In this document: positions 46,956-56,900 of the stretch, one piece after another | Numbering within the stretch: position 1 is the first letter of the stretch | How the letters are laid out: each line of letters starts with the position of its first letter | Assembly (NCBI RefSeq): GCF_007860185.1 | Contig: NZ_SJPY01000001.1 | Span: forward strand, 1,405,253 to 1,469,252 | Length of the DNA: 64,000 nt | Reading direction: 5' to 3' | Source: Novipirellula aureliae | GTDB lineage: Bacteria > Planctomycetota > Planctomycetia > Pirellulales > Pirellulaceae | Position numbers and translations under genes: made by a program | Notes under the pieces: model-generated | What the model saw: only the letters and a program-made list of their open reading frames with translations | Databases searched by the model: none | What the model was told of the DNA's origin: nothing

Positions 46956-47488
46956 GATGATGTTTCCTCGTATCCGCCAGAATAAGAATCAATGAATACC
47001 TGCGCACCTGTTTTTTGGGCACAATTTTTTTTGGGCACAAATTTTTTTGGGCACAAACTCTTTGGGCACAAACTCTTTGGGCACAAAGGAAGTCTACCCA
47101 GGGTTCCCAACCGCGCGCAGGGGTCGTCAGGTCCCAAGGAATCGAGGGCGGCTACGGGACCGACCATGCAACCCGAGTTTCTTTGCCCGATTTCGTTCGG
47201 CATTTGCCGCCGCCCAGCCGCCCAGCCCCAGCCCCAGCCCCAGCACCCAGAACACCAGCCTCTTTGCCCCGAAATTTGGTGAGCGCCACCCTATCGGGAG
47301 ACACGGTAGAGGGAGGTGACAATCGCGAACGTCACTCCGACGCCTGTCGGGCTGACATATTTGCCGCCAGACGTGGTTATCTCAAAGCGGCGTCTCTGAT
47401 ATCTTGACCCATCATTTCTGAGCGTCCTCCAATACGGAGCGCACAGTGTGTTGAATCCGATCAGAGAGATTGAGCCGGAGAGCTAAAA
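46956..47488. other. 533-bp spacer with low-complexity tracts, no gene seen
   Basis: Contains the 16-bp tandem repeat at 47012-47088 and a CCCAGC-rich tract at about 47215-47260. No frame has family support on either strand. Confidence 0.6.
47012..47088 (+). repeat. Five-copy GGGCACAA tandem repeat
   Basis: TTTGGGCACAAACTC and variants repeat five times with a 15-17-bp period, T-runs between copies shrinking along the array. It precedes the glutamate-synthase-like gene by 400 bp. Confidence 0.9.
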
Positions 47489-49012
47489 ATGTGGTATTGG
47501 TGGGTTATCTTCGTCGTTTGCGGTTTGCTGTTGGGCATTTTTGCTTATGACCTGTTTCAACGCAAACATGCCATCCTACGGAACTTCCCGATCATTGGGC
47601 ATTTTCGCTATCTGCTAGAAATGATTGGCCCTGAACTGAGGCAGTATATCGTCACGGGAAACGACGAAGAGCGGCCATTCAGCCGTGATCAACGCCGATG
47701 GGTGTATACAACAGCGAAGCAGAAGAACAGCTATTTTGGGTTTGGATCCGACAATGAGATGGAGCAAACCGAAAACTACTTGATTCTAAAACACAGCGCT
47801 TTCCCTTTATCGTTGCCGCACGCTAGCGAACCAGGCTACGATCCAAACCACCCGATCCCTTGTGCAAAAACACTCGGTGCCAAACGTGGCCGAGCGAAGG
47901 CGTTTCGTCCAGCCTCGGTCGTCAATGTTTCGGCCATGAGTTTTGGCTCGTTGAGTGGTCCAGCAGTAGAGGCGATCAATCGTGGATGCAAGTTGGCTGG
48001 TTGCTTACACAATACCGGTGAAGGCGGCATCTCTAGTCATCATCTTCATGGTGGTGATCTGATTTGGCAAATTGGGACGGGGTACTTCGGTTGCCGCGAT
48101 GCCGACGGCAAGTTCAGTCTCGAGCGATTCAAAGAAAATGTGGCTCGACACCCGATTCGCGCCATCGAAATCAAACTCAGCCAAGGAGCAAAAGCTGGCG
48201 TCGGCGGTATTGTCCCAGGAGCGAAAGTGACTCAAGAGGTCAGCCAGATCCGTGGGGTTCCGGTCGGAAAAGACTGCATTAGTCCAGCGACTCATTCTGC
48301 CTTTGACGGACCGGATGCCCTATTGGATTTTGTTGAACAACTGGCCGCCGAAACAGGACTTCCGGTAGGGATCAAATCGGCCGTGGGTCAGATGCCGTTT
48401 TGGTCTGAATTGACTCAACTGATGTCATCGACCAATCGAGCGGTTGACTTTATCAGTATCGATGGTGGTGAAGGCGGATCGGGTGCCGCTCCATTAGCGT
48501 TCTCCGATCATGTGGGCCTGCCATTCAAATGGGGGTTCAGCCGAGTGTACCGATTGTTTGCTGAATTGGGGTTGCATGAAGATGTCGTCTTTATCGGTGC
48601 CGCAAAACTAGGGTTTCCCGATTCAGCGATGTTCGCGTTTGCGCTTGGCTGCGACATGATTGCTGTGGCACGCGAGCCGATGATGGCAATCGGGTGCATT
48701 CAAGCGCAACGCTGCCACACCGGTCATTGCCCGACAGGCGTTGCGACGCAAAACCGTTGGCTCATTCACGGGCTCGATCCGACAGACAAGGCAGCTCGGA
48801 TGGCGAACTACGTCGTGAATCTACGCAAAGAGATCTTGATGCTCAGTCGAACGATGGGTGTCGTCCATCCCGGCCTTGTCGGTGGGGATCACCTGGAAAT
48901 ACTGAACGGTCGATTTGGATCCAATACGCTGGCTGACCTATTTGATTACAGCAGCGGTTTTGGCTTGCCCAGTGTCGAGGATCAACAAGAGATCACCTCG
49001 TTGATGAAATGA
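47489..49012 (+). CDS. FMN-binding glutamate-synthase-domain protein, membrane-anchored
   Basis: 507 aa, ATG 47489. An N-terminal helix (WVIFVVCGLLLGIFAYDLF) precedes the GltB-like FMN domain: NVSAMSFGSLSGPAVEAINR, NTGEGGISSHH, IKLSQGAKAGVGGIVPGAKV and ISIDGGEGGSGAAPLAF, and a C-terminal CHTGHCPTGVATQ with the Cys residues of the [3Fe-4S]/FMN region. It lacks the glutamine amidotransferase domain and the gltD partner, so it is one of the stand-alone glutamate-synthase-family proteins with unknown substrate. Confidence 0.88.
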   Translation: MWYWWVIFVVCGLLLGIFAYDLFQRKHAILRNFPIIGHFRYLLEMIGPELRQYIVTGNDEERPFSRDQRRWVYTTAKQKNSYFGFGSDNEMEQTENYLILKHSAFPLSLPHASEPGYDPNHPIPCAKTLGAKRGRAKAFRPASVVNVSAMSFGSLSGPAVEAINRGCKLAGCLHNTGEGGISSHHLHGGDLIWQIGTGYFGCRDADGKFSLERFKENVARHPIRAIEIKLSQGAKAGVGGIVPGAKVTQEVSQIRGVPVGKDCISPATHSAFDGPDALLDFVEQLAAETGLPVGIKSAVGQMPFWSELTQLMSSTNRAVDFISIDGGEGGSGAAPLAFSDHVGLPFKWGFSRVYRLFAELGLHEDVVFIGAAKLGFPDSAMFAFALGCDMIAVAREPMMAIGCIQAQRCHTGHCPTGVATQNRWLIHGLDPTDKAARMANYVVNLRKEILMLSRTMGVVHPGLVGGDHLEILNGRFGSNTLADLFDYSSGFGLPSVEDQQEITSLMK

Positions 49013-49164
49013 TGGCCTTTCGTCACACTCCAACGATCAAACGCCAAACGTGGGTGACAAAAAAGCAAACGATCACGCCCATGACTCGCGGTAGAAGAGT
49101 GGCGATTGCGGTCCACTTCCAACCGTTTCATTGGACCCACCGCAGCCGTTTGCCACGCAACGCT

Positions 49165-50220
49165 CTAGCTGCCCACCAAACGGTCGTACACGGCACGTGC
49201 TTCACCCGATTGATCGGTTCCCTCGATCACCGCTCGCCCATCTCGAAACAAGGTCAACCGCAAAGTCGCTAAAGTCAAGCGGACGAAGAAACGAGTTAAC
49301 TGGACCTCTCCTTGACCTTGCCAACGGAGAGCCATTTGATTGAGGTCGACGGTTGCCATGGCTGAAGGGGTGATTTGCACCGCACTGCGTCCACACAACG
49401 TCATCGTTTCTCCCACGCCAACAGGATCCCCTTCAAGAAAATCGTATTGACGTTCACCGCAGGCGCGGCATGATTGACTTAGCGAAGAATCGATGGAAAG
49501 TTCACGAAATCGATTTGACCAAAAATCGAACGACCACACGCTTTCATGAATCGTATCGCGGTTACCCGATAGCCACTTGAGTGCTTCGAGTGCTTGCAGA
49601 CTTGCGATCGCGTGCGTTGCCGCACCGACGACACCAGCGGTATCGCAGGTGGCGACCGATGATGCAGGTGGTAGATTGGGAACGAGGCAGCGGAAACAGG
49701 GTGCCCCGAGACCGCTGAACAATCGAACTTGGCCCGCCGCCCCGACACAGCCACCATGGACCCAAGCCGTCTTCGTTTTCAATGACCAATCGTTCAACAG
49801 AAAACGAATCGAAAAATTATCAGCGGCGTCGACGACAAGATCCGTCCCTCGCAAGTGCCGGTCGATGTTGTCGGCGGTAAGATCGGCGACAAAAGGCTCG
49901 GCTGTGATATCGCTATTGATCGACTGTAGCCGGTCGCAGGCGGCTTCCGATTTAGCTCGACCTTGTTTAGCATCGTTTTCATCAAACAGGGCTTGACGCT
50001 GTAGATTGGTCCATTCGACATAATCACGATCGATGATACGGAGCTGGCCGACGCCGCTTCGTGCTAGGATTTCAGCAATCACACTGCCCAACGCTCCACA
50101 TCCCAGGATCGCGACAGTCGATTGGCTGATCAGACGCTGTCCATCGACCCCGATCGCATCGAACCGGACCTGACGTGCATATCGATTGTCGGATAAGTTG
50201 TGTGCATCAATTTCGTTCAT
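49165..50220 (-). CDS. ThiF/MoeB-type adenylyltransferase
   Basis: 351 aa, ATG 50220. YARQVRFDAIGVDGQRLI, the nucleotide-binding ILGCGALGSVIAEILARSG, RDYVEWTNLQRQALFDENDA and the pair CFRCLVPNLPP and CRACGERQYDFL (the Zn-binding cysteines) match the E1-like ThiF/MoeB family. It would adenylate the C-terminus of a ThiS/MoaD-like carrier. No carrier gene is adjacent. A C-terminal region of about 90 residues replaces the rhodanese domain of MoeBR. The catalytic Cys between them is probably in VATCDTAGV. Confidence 0.88.
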   Translation of the reverse strand: MNEIDAHNLSDNRYARQVRFDAIGVDGQRLISQSTVAILGCGALGSVIAEILARSGVGQLRIIDRDYVEWTNLQRQALFDENDAKQGRAKSEAACDRLQSINSDITAEPFVADLTADNIDRHLRGTDLVVDAADNFSIRFLLNDWSLKTKTAWVHGGCVGAAGQVRLFSGLGAPCFRCLVPNLPPASSVATCDTAGVVGAATHAIASLQALEALKWLSGNRDTIHESVWSFDFWSNRFRELSIDSSLSQSCRACGERQYDFLEGDPVGVGETMTLCGRSAVQITPSAMATVDLNQMALRWQGQGEVQLTRFFVRLTLATLRLTLFRDGRAVIEGTDQSGEARAVYDRLVGS

Positions 50221-50239
50221 GAATTCGCTTGTCCCGGTT

Positions 50240-50738
50240 ATAAGTGGCCCAGGCTTCCAGCCTGGGTTTTATCGTGGCCCCAGGCTGGAAGTGGCCCAGG
50301 CTTCCAGCCTGGGTTTTATCGTGGTCCCAGGCTTCCAGCCTGGGTTTTTATCGTGGCCCCAGGCTGGAAGCCTAGGCTACGAGCCTGGGTTTTATCGTGG
50401 CCCCAGGCTGGAAGCCTAGGCTACGAGCCTGGGGTTTTATCGTGGTCCCAGGCTGGAAGCCTAGGCTACGAGCCTGGGTTTTTATCGTGGCCCCAGGCTG
50501 GAAGCCTAGGCTACGAGCCTGGGGTTTTATCGTGGTCCCAGGCTGGAAGCCTAGGCTACGAGCCTGGGGTTTTATCGTGGTCCCAGGCTGGAAGCCTAGG
50601 CTACGAGCCTGGGTTTTATCGTGGCCCCAGGCTGGAAGCCTAGGCTACGAGCCTGGGTTTTTACCGTGGTCCCAGGCTGGAAGCCTAGGCTACGAGCCTG
50701 GGTTTTATCGTGATCCCAGGCTGGAAGCCTAGGCTACG
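50240..50738 (+). repeat. Tandem array of AGGCTGGAAGCCT hairpin repeats
   Basis: About nine copies of CCCAGGCTGGAAGCCTAGG with CTACGAGCCTGGG and TTTTATCGTGG, period about 45 bp, preceded by two rearranged or truncated copies (50245-50345). Same core as the array at 13.6 kb. The open frames through it (SLGYEPGFYRG-type) exist because the period lacks stops. It fills the 554-bp spacer between the ThiF gene and epmA. Confidence 0.95.
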
Positions 50739-50774
50739 TCGTTGCGGCAAGTCACCTTCAAGAAATTTCAGACG

Positions 50775-51755
50775 ATGAATCGAGTAAATTACCAGCAACC
50801 CGATCTGAGCCTGCTGCGTCAACGCGCTCGGCTACTTCACGACGTACGAGCGTACTTTGATGATCGTGGTTTCTACGAAGTACAGCCCCCATGCTTGGCA
50901 TCCGATTGCATCGTCGATCCTTATATCGATCCGATCACAATCGACACGACACAATTATTGATGCCAAGCCGTGACTTGTCATCGCCGTTTTATTTGCAAA
51001 CATCGCCGGAATTGTCGATGAAGCGAATGCTGGCCGCCGGTGCCCCCTCTATCTATAGCGTCGGACCGGTGTTTCGGGCAGGGGAGCGGGGAGACATGCA
51101 TAACATTGAATTCACCATGCTGGAGTGGTACGACGTCGGCGCCGATATCGAATCTGGCATTCAGACACTTGGGGGACTGGTTTGTGAGACGCTAAAGCAA
51201 CCTCACTTTGAGTGCATCACATATCGCGATCTGTTTGAAACCTTTCTGGGGTTTGATCCGATTTCGGTGCCATCCTCGACATTGGTGACAGAAGCCAGCC
51301 GGATCGATGGCCTATTGGCCGAGCGGATGTCGGAGGATCGTGATTCGCTACTCGATTTGCTGTTTTCGAGCGTGATCCAACCCTCCTTGGGGCTGGAAGC
51401 CCCCGTCATCATCAAAAACTACCCGCTAAGCCAAGCAGCATTAGCACGTTCTTGCCAAGACGATCCGGAGTGTGCCGCCCGCTTTGAGTTGTTTTTCGAG
51501 GGCGTTGAATTGGCCAACGGCTACGATGAATTGCTTGATGCGGACGTGCTCCTCGAACGATCACGCATCGCAAACCAGCGTCGGGCGATGAGTGGCAGGC
51601 CGTTGATCGAAATCGACAGCTCTTTGGTTTCCGCGCTAAGGCAGGGGATGCCTGCTTCAACGGGTGTCGCCATGGGCTTCGATCGCCTATTGATGGTTGC
51701 AACAAAAAGCGTGAACATTCATCAAGTGATCCCCTTCCCAATCGAACGAGCCTAG
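50775..51755 (+). CDS. epmA: EF-P lysine ligase-type aminoacyl-tRNA synthetase paralog EpmA
   Basis: 326 aa from ATG 50775, the point where the family N-terminus begins. Class II synthetase motifs are visible: motif 1 YEVQPPCLASDCIVDPYIDP, motif 2 VGPVFRAGERGDMHNIEFTM and LEWYD, motif 3 GVAMGFDRLLM. It lacks the OB-fold anticodon domain, as EpmA (PoxA/GenX) does. EpmA attaches beta-lysine to EF-P; its partners epmB and efp are not in the window, so the role in this organism is unconfirmed. Confidence 0.9.
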   Translation: MNRVNYQQPDLSLLRQRARLLHDVRAYFDDRGFYEVQPPCLASDCIVDPYIDPITIDTTQLLMPSRDLSSPFYLQTSPELSMKRMLAAGAPSIYSVGPVFRAGERGDMHNIEFTMLEWYDVGADIESGIQTLGGLVCETLKQPHFECITYRDLFETFLGFDPISVPSSTLVTEASRIDGLLAERMSEDRDSLLDLLFSSVIQPSLGLEAPVIIKNYPLSQAALARSCQDDPECAARFELFFEGVELANGYDELLDADVLLERSRIANQRRAMSGRPLIEIDSSLVSALRQGMPASTGVAMGFDRLLMVATKSVNIHQVIPFPIERA

Positions 51756-51882
51756 CCAACTTATTGGTCCCCTTTTCGAGCTGGGGCTGGTTTTGAAGGC
51801 ACGATGGAGCGATAATGGGATAGAATATCGCGTTCACGCACGGCCTTCCCAAATCGACGCACCCTTTTTCCAAGAGATCGTC

Positions 51883-52362
51883 ATGACCGAAAATTTCACC
51901 GCGACTCGCCGTTTAGCTGTTAACGCGGCATTTTTGAGGGATATCAAAGACGACAGCCACCATTTAAAGGTGCTACTAGAAAAAATTCGTCCGATGGTGT
52001 CTCACGAGAAAATCGCGAGTAACCACTGGACAGAAGTGCTCGAATTGTGGTCGGAACTTCGCGACCAATTGGCGCTACATTTCTCGCTGGAGGAAGCCTA
52101 CGGCTACTTTGAAGAAGCGATCGACACCGCCCCGGAATTGAGCACGAAAGCAGAATCGCTGCGTGGTCAGCATTCGTCCTTGTTTGAATCGATCCGGCAC
52201 TTGGTCGAGTCGGCTGGAGAAGTGTCCACTGACCAGGAAGAGAAGATCGCGAAAATGCTGCGCCGCTACGAAACATTTCTTCGGGCATTTCAAGTACACG
52301 AAGAAGCGGAATTACTGCTAATTCTTGAAGCACTCGATAGCGACTTGGGTGTCTGCGACTGA
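51883..52362 (+). CDS. Hemerythrin-like HHE-domain protein
   Basis: 159 aa from ATG 51883 (frame open to 51793). Helical, with spaced His/Glu residues: DIKDDSHHLKVLLEKI, LALHFSLEEAYGYFEEAI, RGQHSSLFESIRHLVES and FQVHEEAELLLILEAL, matching an HHE-type cation-binding fold that may hold a di-iron site. It ends in a 45-nt convergent overlap with the next gene. Confidence 0.75.
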   Translation: MTENFTATRRLAVNAAFLRDIKDDSHHLKVLLEKIRPMVSHEKIASNHWTEVLELWSELRDQLALHFSLEEAYGYFEEAIDTAPELSTKAESLRGQHSSLFESIRHLVESAGEVSTDQEEKIAKMLRRYETFLRAFQVHEEAELLLILEALDSDLGVCD

Positions 52363-53001
52363 TGCGGCCATGGGCTCTTGCCGACGCTCGGATTCTTCTT
52401 TTTCCAACGCAATTCGGCACCGTTTTGCGAGGGGGGCCAGCATGATAGGGACAGAAATCGCGGCAAACATCGCTGGTACGAATCCAAACAGAACCCCCAT
52501 GCCAAAACCGGAAAACAACGCCGGGACTGCCACACAGGCATAGCCACTCACCGCACCCGAGATGCTTCCGAAGATGCGAATCGACGAGGGCGTCCACGAT
52601 TTGCCCTTTTGCTCCGACGCAGAATACATCCACAAACAGGCCGGAACCATTGGAACGGCGGCAAATGCGGCGGTAACCATGCCGAAACCAAATGCGATGG
52701 CGGCAAAATAGAGTATTGAAAGGAGCGCTTCGAACAGACTTGGGTCCGTAAAACCTGCCGCCCGGAACAACAACTCAGATCCGAACACGAAACAGGCCAA
52801 AACCATACCAAAAAGTCCGCCTGAAAGGATCACGACGAAGATCGTATTAAAACCAACGGTATAGTTGGAAATGCGTACCGCATCCCGCCTAGGCTCGATC
52901 GCCTTCTCTTCCTCTTCGATGATAGCCGAGGGAGCATATGGATTGGGCTGCGGAGCGGATGGCATGAAATTTCCTAAGTCTCTGATATCGACCTGTCCCA
53001 T
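52318..53001 (-). CDS. Hypothetical membrane protein
   Basis: 227 aa; ATG 53001 or 52965 (MPSAPQPNPYAPSA, a Pro-rich cytosolic N-terminus). Four or five hydrophobic segments (TIFVVILSGGLFGMVLACFV; ALLSILYFAAIAFGFGMV; AVPALFSGFGMGVLFGFVP). The Pro/Ala/Tyr-rich N-terminus before membrane helices is common in uncharacterised planctomycete membrane proteins. The 3' end overlaps the hemerythrin gene by 45 nt in antisense. No function assigned. Confidence 0.7.
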   Translation of the reverse strand: MGQVDIRDLGNFMPSAPQPNPYAPSAIIEEEEKAIEPRRDAVRISNYTVGFNTIFVVILSGGLFGMVLACFVFGSELLFRAAGFTDPSLFEALLSILYFAAIAFGFGMVTAAFAAVPMVPACLWMYSASEQKGKSWTPSSIRIFGSISGAVSGYACVAVPALFSGFGMGVLFGFVPAMFAAISVPIMLAPLAKRCRIALEKEESERRQEPMAASVADTQVAIECFKN

Positions 53002-53065
53002 GATCGCTGGTCAAACGCTATTGTAAAGCATTCTGAATACCTCGAACATCATTTTCCCCCAGTCC

Positions 53066-53797
53066 ATGTCTGACCCGCAAAATAACTCTGATGAAGTCGA
53101 TTCGATGCGAGCTCAGTACGAGGAACTCGCTGAATTGGCCGGTTCGTTGGCCCATGAGATCAAGAATCCACTATCCGTGATTCTGATGAATATCGATTTA
53201 TTGAGCGAAGACTTGACCGAAATCGAGTCGCAGATCGGACGCCGATCAATCAACCGCATCGATATCGTGCGTCAACAATGTGAACGGATGCAGTCGCTGC
53301 TGAGAGATTTCCTGCGTTACGCTCGGCTCCGTGACATCGACTTGGTGCCCGGTAACTTGAACGACCAAATTGAAACGGTGTTGCGCGCCTATCAGGCGCA
53401 GGCGGATCAGGACGACGTCGATATCGAAAAGTACCTTGACCCTGATTTGCCAGCGATTTTGCTGCACAGCGATTCCTTGCAAGCGGCATTAATGAACTTG
53501 GTCAAAAACGCGCTCGAAGCGATGCAGCCCGGTGGCCAACTCTGGGCTCGCACGTATACCACACGGACAGGCGTCGCACTCGATTTGATCGACACCGGAA
53601 GCGGCGTGGACGACAACACGGTGCTGCACATGTTCGAACCGTTCTACAGCACAAAGGACGGAGGATCGGGATTGGGGTTGCCGACGGCTCGGAAAATCAT
53701 CGAAGCACACGGAGGCCGCATTAGCGTCCAAAGTGAAACGGGGCGAGGAACCAAATTCGTACTCGAATTTCCCGTCCCCAAACGTTTGGCAACGTGA
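53066..53797 (+). CDS. Soluble sensor histidine kinase
   Basis: 243 aa, ATG 53066. H-box LAGSLAHEIKNPLSVILMNI (phosphoacceptor His near residue 30), N-box ALMNLVKNALEAM, G1 LIDTGSGV, and G2 DGGSGLGLPTARKIIEAHGG. No membrane or sensor domain, so it is cytosolic and probably takes input from a partner. The GspD gene follows 167 bp downstream. No response regulator is adjacent. Confidence 0.92.
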   Translation: MSDPQNNSDEVDSMRAQYEELAELAGSLAHEIKNPLSVILMNIDLLSEDLTEIESQIGRRSINRIDIVRQQCERMQSLLRDFLRYARLRDIDLVPGNLNDQIETVLRAYQAQADQDDVDIEKYLDPDLPAILLHSDSLQAALMNLVKNALEAMQPGGQLWARTYTTRTGVALDLIDTGSGVDDNTVLHMFEPFYSTKDGGSGLGLPTARKIIEAHGGRISVQSETGRGTKFVLEFPVPKRLAT

Positions 53798-53929
53798 TGC
53801 CTGAAGGTGACAGAGTCGCGAGGTTGCTAGGTCGCTCCGTGAATTTGCTCTCCGCTAGCATTTAGCCATAGTTTGGCTTGACAGTCGCTATCTAATTTTC
53901 CTAGCATCGAGCGGTAACAGCCTTTTTAG

Positions 53930-53949
53930 AAACGGAATCGATTCCGTTT
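53930..53949. promoter_or_regulatory. Perfect 20-bp palindrome upstream of gspD
   Basis: AAACGGAATC-GATTCCGTTT is fully symmetric and ends 14 bp before the gspD ATG. It could be an operator or an mRNA hairpin over the ribosome site. Confidence 0.55.
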
Positions 53950-53963
53950 TACCTGCCTCCCCC

Positions 53964-56900
53964 ATGAAGGCGATCGCAAGGATGCCCCCCACTCAACCTC
54001 ATTTCGCTCAACCTTCCTGCCTCTATGCCCTGACTCTCTCTTTCGTTGTGATGACGTTGGGGACTGCTGCCGCACAGCCACCGCCTGCTGCGCCCCACAA
54101 TCAAGACGTCGCATCCACCGTTTCCTATGCCGTCCGGTTCAAATCGGCGAGTGACATTGAGACGGTTTTTGCTCCATTGGTGACCGATTCTCCACAAACT
54201 CAATTGCGAATTGACGAAGAACGCGACCGAGTCATCTTGCATGGCCCCCCTTGGGCTCACGAACTGATGGAGCAAATCCTCGATCGTATCGACCGCCCCA
54301 CATCCGACCAAACCACACGTGGCGGTCCCGTTCGACTACCTCGACCCGAACGTCCCACTTCGCCCCTTACTCCTTCGCAATCAGCTACTTCAACTCCGCC
54401 ACCCAAGAATCAAAGCATCGCCACGGCTCGGCGGTTGTTGCCGTTACCACCCGGTAGTGCCGCGTCGGTCCACCACGATGTTTTGCAGTTGCTTGGTGAA
54501 CGGTTACAAATCGAACGAGCCGAGTCAGGCGAATTGGTCATCCGCACTCAGAAGGGGACGCTGCGAGTTGGAATCGACCTCGCCCGTGACGACGTGATGG
54601 TTGACGGCCCCGCAACGGTTGTGGAACAGTTCAGCCGCTTGATTTCAGTGTTGTCACAACGCTACTCAGGTGCGAGCACTCGATCGGGACAGCAAGTACA
54701 ACATCGCGTATTGATGTTGCCGCGGAATGTTCAACCGAAAGTCCAGCAAATGATTCCGTCGGTTCCTGGCTCCAATGCCGGCCCGAACGCAGAGGGTGCC
54801 GCTACTGGCGGTCACCGAGCCAAAATGCTGTTTCGGCTGACCGGTATCGCGCAAGCCCAAACCGTCCAAGCCCAAACCGTCCAAGCCCAAACCGTCCAAG
54901 CCCAAACAGCACAAGCCAATACAGCCTCAAACGGCGTAACAGCGACCGAAGAGTTACCAGCCCCCAGCAACAATCCTCCGCAACCGACACCGACCGAGAC
55001 GGTCCCATCGCTACCACAACTGGAAGGGGTGGAGGTTGAAACGTTGCCAGACCTTGATGCAATAATCTTGCGAGGACGCGACCAAGATCTGGATCAACTG
55101 GCCGAGATCATTCGCGAGTTGGAGCAGTTAAGCCAGAAAACTCAGCCGGCGATCGAGATCGTTGAATTGCAATTCACGAACTCACAAAAGGTAGCCGATT
55201 TGATTGAACGGACTCAGGAGAGCCTAATTGGAAATCGTCAAGGGCGAGCCACGGTCACGCCGCTTGGCAAGCCAAACGCGCTACTGCTACTCGGTTGGGG
55301 GGACGCCGTCACCGCCTTAAAGGAATTGATTGCCAAAGTCGATCAACCGACGAACCCTGAGACACAATTCAATTTGTATCGTCTGCGTTATGCAACCGCA
55401 GCGGTGTTGCAAAACACAATCGAGAACTTCTTTGCAAACCGTGATGGAGAATTGACGCCGGCAATTGAATTAACGGTCGATCAGCGCACCAATTCGTTGA
55501 TCGTTCATGCGGCACCTCGCGATATACTGGAAATCACGCGGCTTGTCGAGCGGCTCGACACCGTAAAAGGCGAAGTCGTCCTGCGGACTCGCGTCTTTCC
55601 GATACGAAATAGCTTGGCCACCGACATTGCCGACACCCTTCGTGAAACCATCAATGCCCCCGATTCGTCGGCTCGTTCGGCTGCAATGGAACTGATTCTT
55701 GATGGATATTCCGAACCGCTGCGGATTGTGTCTGGCATTTTGGATAACGTACAGATCACGGTGGACGCCCGCAAAAACAACTTAATCATTTCGGCACCGG
55801 CCGAAAACTTCGAAGTGATCGAGGCATTGATTCGGGAATTAGATGGCCCCGGGATGGTGGCAAAGATCAAGATTTTCCCCATCCAAAATGGCGATGCCGC
55901 TAGTCTGGTTGAAACGTTGCGATCCCTCCTGCCTAGCCAAGCGGGCGCGGACCCGGTCTCATCGGCCCAACTTTCGAGTTCGCCCGGTGAATCCTCGCTT
56001 GCACCACTACGTTTTACGGTGGATGTGCGTAGTAACAGCATCATTGGAACCGGATCGGCGGGCGACCTCAAAATCGTGGATGCCTTAGTGACTCGGTTGG
56101 ATGAAGCCGATGCGATGCAACGACAAAACACGGTCTATCAACTCAAGAACTCGCCTGCGGTCGACGTGGCCCTCGCGGTGAATGAGTTTTTGCGAAATAC
56201 TCGCCGCGTCGAAAACGCATCTCCTGGCTCAATCAATCCGTACGCCCAATTGGAAAAGGAAGTCGTTGTCGTTCCTGAGCCTGTGTCAAACAAATTGATT
56301 GTTAGCGCGACGCCACGCTATTTCGATGAAGTCAGACGAATGATCGAAAAACTTGATGAACAACCGCCTCAGGTGATGATCCAAGCGTTGATCGCCGAAG
56401 TCACACTCGGCGATGCGGCCGAGTTTGGCGTCGAGCTAGGGATTCAGGATTCGGTGTTGTTCGACCGAAGTTTGCTTGGGGACCTACTAACCGTCACTAG
56501 CAGCACACAAAATTCGACTGCCGGTGGTGTGACGACCAACACGCAAGACGTCGTCGTCGCGGCATCGAATGAACCTGGATTCAATTTCAACAACACGAAC
56601 TCACTTGGAAATAGTGCATCGGCAACTGCCTTGTCAAACGCCGCTGCCGTTGGTGGACAAGGGATCTCGAATTTCGCGGTTGGACGCGGCAATGACGAAT
56701 TGGGGTTCGGAGGCTTGGTATTATCGGCCAGCAGCCAAAATGTCAGCGTTCTGCTACGGGCGTTAAAAGAAACGAGACGATTGGAAGTATTGAGCCGACC
56801 TCAAGTACTCACCCTCGATAATCAACCCGCCTTTATCCAAGTGGGCCAGAGAGTACCACGAATCACAGGATCGACGATTTCTCAAGTCGGTCAACAAAAC

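Noticed and set aside
50186-50732. Long plus-strand open frames with WKPRLRAW- and SLGYEPG-type repeats
   Set aside because: The repeat unit lacks stops in these frames; no start context or family match, so they are artefacts of the array.
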